Shown in pieces: positions 60,715 to 64,000 of a DNA stretch of 64,000 nucleotides. The position numbers and the translations under genes were made by a program. Origin of the DNA: Sisyra terminalis (taxonomy: Eukaryota > Arthropoda > Insecta > Neuroptera > Sisyridae); contig OY292275.1 in NCBI GenBank assembly GCA_958496175.1, positions 59,783,701 through 59,847,700 of the forward strand, read 5' to 3'. Position 1 is the stretch's first letter, and every line of letters begins with the position of its first letter. Under the pieces are notes generated by a model. The model was given only the letters and a program-made list of their open reading frames with translations. It did not search any database and was not told the origin of the DNA.

Positions 60715-61928
60715 CCATTACGTAAAGAATAAAATTCACGTAATTTTCATAAAATAATTCAAAAGTTTAAACACATTGTTGTATCTTATACGAAACCATT
60801 GTTATAAATGTCATACATTACTCTTAATTACATTATATACATTAGCCTGGGCCAAAAAATCGACTAGTCTTTTTTTTTTTGAAAAGTATATCGAAAATAT
60901 TGTTAAAGGTGGCAAAATCGGGAAAGTTTGAGCCCTTAATATTAATTTTAAGAGGTCTATCTTCTTTAATTTCGATTTTTTATTTGTGCTTTCATTTTTG
61001 CGTCATTGCTGTCAAACTATCAAAGTAAAAAAAAACATTTGCATATATATTTATAGAAAATTAAATTCCCTACAAAAAAACGTCTTTTTGAAAATTTTTG
61101 CCAGACACGCCGTTTCCGAAAATTAAGCTTTAAACATTGAATTTGTAGATTTATCTTCTTTATTTTGGAATTTTTTAACTAACGAACAAATAAATATAAA
61201 GAAATGAACATTATAGATTTTTGAAGGGAATTTAATGCTCTACAAAAAAGATCTTTTAATGTTTTTACATAAAATCATTCGTTCAAAATTGGTTCAAAAA
61301 CGAAAAAAACAATAATTTAATTTTTCCTTCAACTTTAATTGTGAATAACTTTTGAAAAAATGATTTTATGTAAAAATGTTAACAGACCTTTTTTGTAGAG
61401 CATTAAATTTCCTTCAAGAATCTATATTGTTCATTTCTATATATTTATGGGTTCGGTAGTTATAAAATTCCAAAATAAAAAAGATAAATCTACAAATTCA
61501 ATGTTTAAAGCTTATTTATATTCGGAAACGTCTGGCAAAAATTTTCAAAAAGACGTTTTTTTGTAGGGAATTTAATTTTCTATAAATATACATGCAAATG
61601 TTTTTTTTTACTTTGATAGTTTGATAGAGTTGACGCAAAAATGAAAGCACAACTAAAAAATCGAAATTAAAGTTGATAGAACTCTTAATACTAATATTAA
61701 GGGCTCAAACCTCCCCGAAATATTTTTTTTTTGTCACCTTTAACAATATTTTCGATATACTTTTCAAAAAAAATGGTCGATTTTTTTGGCCCAGTCTAAT
61801 GTATATAATGTATGCTAGAGTAATGTATGACATTTACAACAATGGTTTCTTATACGATACAACAATGTGTTTAAACTTTAGAATTATTTTACGAAAATTA
61901 CGTGAATTTTATTCTTTACGTAATGTCT
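60715..61928. mobile_element. Outer palindrome (125-bp arms) hosting a hairpin element at its centre
   Basis: The left arm acgtaaagaataaaattcac ... cattatatacatta is mirrored at 61797-61928 by taatgtatataatg ... gtgaattttattctttacgt. Without the insert the centre would read as the perfect palindrome cattatatacattaatgtat (then ataatg). Family B copy 2 sits exactly at the central TA. Confidence 0.85.
60845..61796. mobile_element. Hairpin element family B, complete copy (952 bp)
   Basis: TA|gcctgggccaaaaaatcgac on the left; ggcccagtc|TA on the right. The arms carry tatatcgaaaatattgtt, gagcccttaatattaattt, tcgattttttatttgtgc, aaaattaaattccctacaaa and caatatagattc-type blocks in mirrored order. 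No coding frame. Confidence 0.88.
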
Positions 61929-61929
61929 G

Positions 61930-62215
61930 AAGCTTGATTATTCGGAAACGGTGGGTCTGGTGAAAATTTTCAGAGACCTTTTTTGTAGGGAATTTAATTT
62001 TCTATAAACATATATGCAAATGATTTTTTTTACGTAGATAGTTTGACAGCATTGACGCAAAAATGAAAGCACAAATAAAAAATCGAAATTAAAGATGATA
62101 GACCTCTTAATATTAATATTAAGAGGTCAAACTTTCCCGATATTTTTTTTTGTCACCTTGGACAATATTTTCGATATACTTTTCAAAAAAAAAAAATAGT
62201 CGATTTTTTGGCCTT
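61930..62215. mobile_element. Hairpin element family B, right-arm fragment
   Basis: Matches the outer right arm: gcttgattattcggaaacgg, tttttgtagggaatttaatt, gacgcaaaaatgaaagcaca, the AT palindrome ttaatattaatattaa, and ends tcgattttttggcc. Confidence 0.8.
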
Positions 62216-63522
62216 CAAAAAAGGTCTCTTAACGTTTTTATATAAAATCACTTTTTAATATACATTATTTTTTATCTTTACTTTTGGATCATCTATGTTA
62301 GATTCATAATCTACGGAAAGTTCATTTAAACGCCATATTTTCTCAGGGTAGCTATTTTTAGATAAAAATTACCCACTTGTTTTTCTCATATATATCTCCT
62401 TATACGAAACATTCTGTATAATCCTTTACATAATATAAATTAATTCTATAAATTATCTCTTTTCCATGGCGAAAGCTCAAGGTTGCACTTGTAGTGGAGC
62501 ACATCACGAATTTAACATTGTCATCGTATCCTTGCGTTACGTACGTCGCATTGCACTGTTTTGATGTGAGCTTTATATGAGCTTTTTGTTGTTGAGCTTT
62601 TACCTGTTGTTGTTATTCGCCGTATTGTTCTTCCATATATTAAATCAACTCATTTACTTTTCCGAGCGTAACGAAAGCATCATTCATTTCACTATTTATC
62701 TCATACATATACTTTAATGCCTTAATGAATATACCAAACTCTTGTTTTACTACTACTACTAAAGCTTTAATGAAATTTCAGGATAAATAGCAGTCATTAT
62801 GACTTTGTTTTAATATTTCAATTACTAGAGAAATTAATTGTTGCAAAAGTAAATGCAATTTTCTTGGTGTTTCTTGTTTAAATTTTAGTTAAACTCGTAG
62901 GTATAATTAATTGTAAATAAACTGTTTATAGAGATAAATGTGGTGGAAAAATTTCTGACGTTTTTATCGAAAAAATTAATGAGAACAGGCAAAGCTTTTC
63001 CGAAAAATAATTTTTCCGAGAACATTAACGTTTTACGTACACATGATAATTGCAAAGCTTTTAACGAAGTTTCGTTTAATATATAATAACTAAGGGAAAA
63101 AAAACTTTGATTTCCCGCTGTTTGCTGGGTTTTTTTTTCGTTACCGATATAATTTATTATTTTTTTTCATTAAATATTTTCCCTTAAGACATTTTCATGA
63201 AAGTCAAGTCGTTACAATTTATTTCGTAAAAGATTAAATACAAATCGTTGCGGTGGTCTTTGATGTTTTGTAAACGATTTTTTTTTCCGCATAAAGAATT
63301 CCATTTGGAAAGAATAAATTGGTAACGTTAGGAGACACTATCGTTAGTGTAAACTTTGCCAATTAGTAATAATTTTGTGGTATTGATCTTTGGAGTTAAT
63401 GCAAACGAATCAATTTACTAAAGTTTACAGTGAAAAGTTATCAATTTTTAGGATTTATTAATATACCTTCAGAAGCTTTTAAACTTCAGAACTTGTTTCG
63501 TAAAATCCATCAAATTTTTAAA
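62216..63522. other. Intronic sequence, nothing recognised
   Basis: A short family-B-like piece (aaaaaaggtctcttaacg) follows 62216, then unique sequence. 62460-62640 has a higher GC content but no open frame or RNA fold that I can support. Confidence 0.45.
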
Positions 63523-64000
63523 TCTTCGAACAAAATTTGCTGAAATATCTATAAATATGTAAATTTTGCCATTCAATTTTCTATATTTTTTGAAGCTTAA
63601 AAGCTTCTATTTACATGGGTTTTTATAAAATTTGATTTTGGACCAAATTTCGGATCTTTTTTTAAAATCTTCATGTTTATAGAGCAGGCCTGTCCATCAT
63701 ACACAAGTCCTGCAAAAGCTCCACACCCGGTTATTATTTAAACCATCAATGTATAATTATTGCTATTACAAAACTATTGCTTTACTATTGGACATTTCTT
63801 TTGGTCCACTACGGAAATAAAAATCTTAAATCTAGCCCTCTGGACATCTCTGATAAAGAGGAAGTGAATTTTTAAATCTTTGAAAAAAATTTGCTGAGAT
63901 TTCTATAAAAATGCAAATTTTACCATTCAATTTCCCATATTTTTTAAAGCTTAGAAGCTTTTATTTACATGGGTTTTTATAAAATTTGATTTTGGACCAA
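63523..64000. repeat. Tandem repeat of about 360 bp including repeat D, continuing past the window
   Basis: aaatttgctgaaatatctat ... gaagcttaaaagcttctatt, then acatgggtttttataaaatt at 63535-63645, recurs at 63885-64000. Repeat D (63610-63860) lies between and begins again at 63975. Confidence 0.75.

Noticed and set aside
25102..64000. Further rolled/ERK exons
   Set aside because: I looked for the VAIKK, HRDLKPSN, TEYVATRWYRAPE and C-terminal blocks in the coding-like patches and did not recognise any; a short exon could still be missed by eye.

Overview
The window looks like AT-rich, transposon-laden nuclear DNA of an insect, probably a dipteran (the order is an inference). It has spliced genes with GT-AG introns, and three conserved animal genes can be read: the 3' part of CLIP-190/CLIP-170, the complete RNA polymerase II subunit RPB11, and the first coding exon of the MAP kinase rolled/ERK. 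The mobile-element content (mariner, Tc1, hAT, Helitron, Harbinger-like, LINE) also suits an insect.

Layout. Positions 1-10534 are upstream intron of CLIP-190, filled with tandem and inverted repeats and a dead mariner; no CAP-Gly exon is visible. Eight CLIP-190 exons lie between 10535 and 19242 on the + strand and join in one frame of 1,542 codons: a long coiled coil, three 22-residue tandem repeats, a glycine-rich segment and two C-terminal zinc knuckles ending in DDTETF. They include a 21-nt microexon and a 57-nt intron that is stop-free and in frame. Rpb11 lies convergently on the - strand (20470-24511, four exons, 117 aa); a decayed copy of its last exon sits between the two genes. Rpb11 and rolled are divergent, with 456 bp between start codons. 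Rolled exon 1 is 24968-25101. No other ERK exon was recognised up to 64000, so its first intron appears to be at least 38.9 kb, which recalls the transposon-filled rolled locus of Drosophila heterochromatin.

The putative rolled intron is a layered archive of mobile DNA: an intact Tc1-like element with Sleeping-Beauty-style IR/DR ends (37162-38829); a non-autonomous Helitron with an empty-site comparison inside the window (33625-34465); a TTAA-flanked and a TAA-flanked element; nested hAT elements within a broken mariner (57.6-60.5 kb); a tandem array built from fragments of a LINE reverse transcriptase (51.4-54.9 kb); 354-bp and about 500-bp tandem arrays; and several families of long TA-flanked hairpin elements.

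The strongest candidates for something undescribed are (i) three families of 0.8-1 kb near-perfect hairpin elements sharing TA flanks and one subterminal module with an AT palindrome, one of them inserted at the apex of another palindrome; (ii) a stem-loop motif (AAG-stem-loop-stem-GAAACG) kept with different stem sequences in two unrelated repeat families; (iii) the reverse-transcriptase-derived tandem array; and (iv) a zero-length-exon (recursive) splice site near a candidate internal promoter and first exon at 55.4-56.2 kb.
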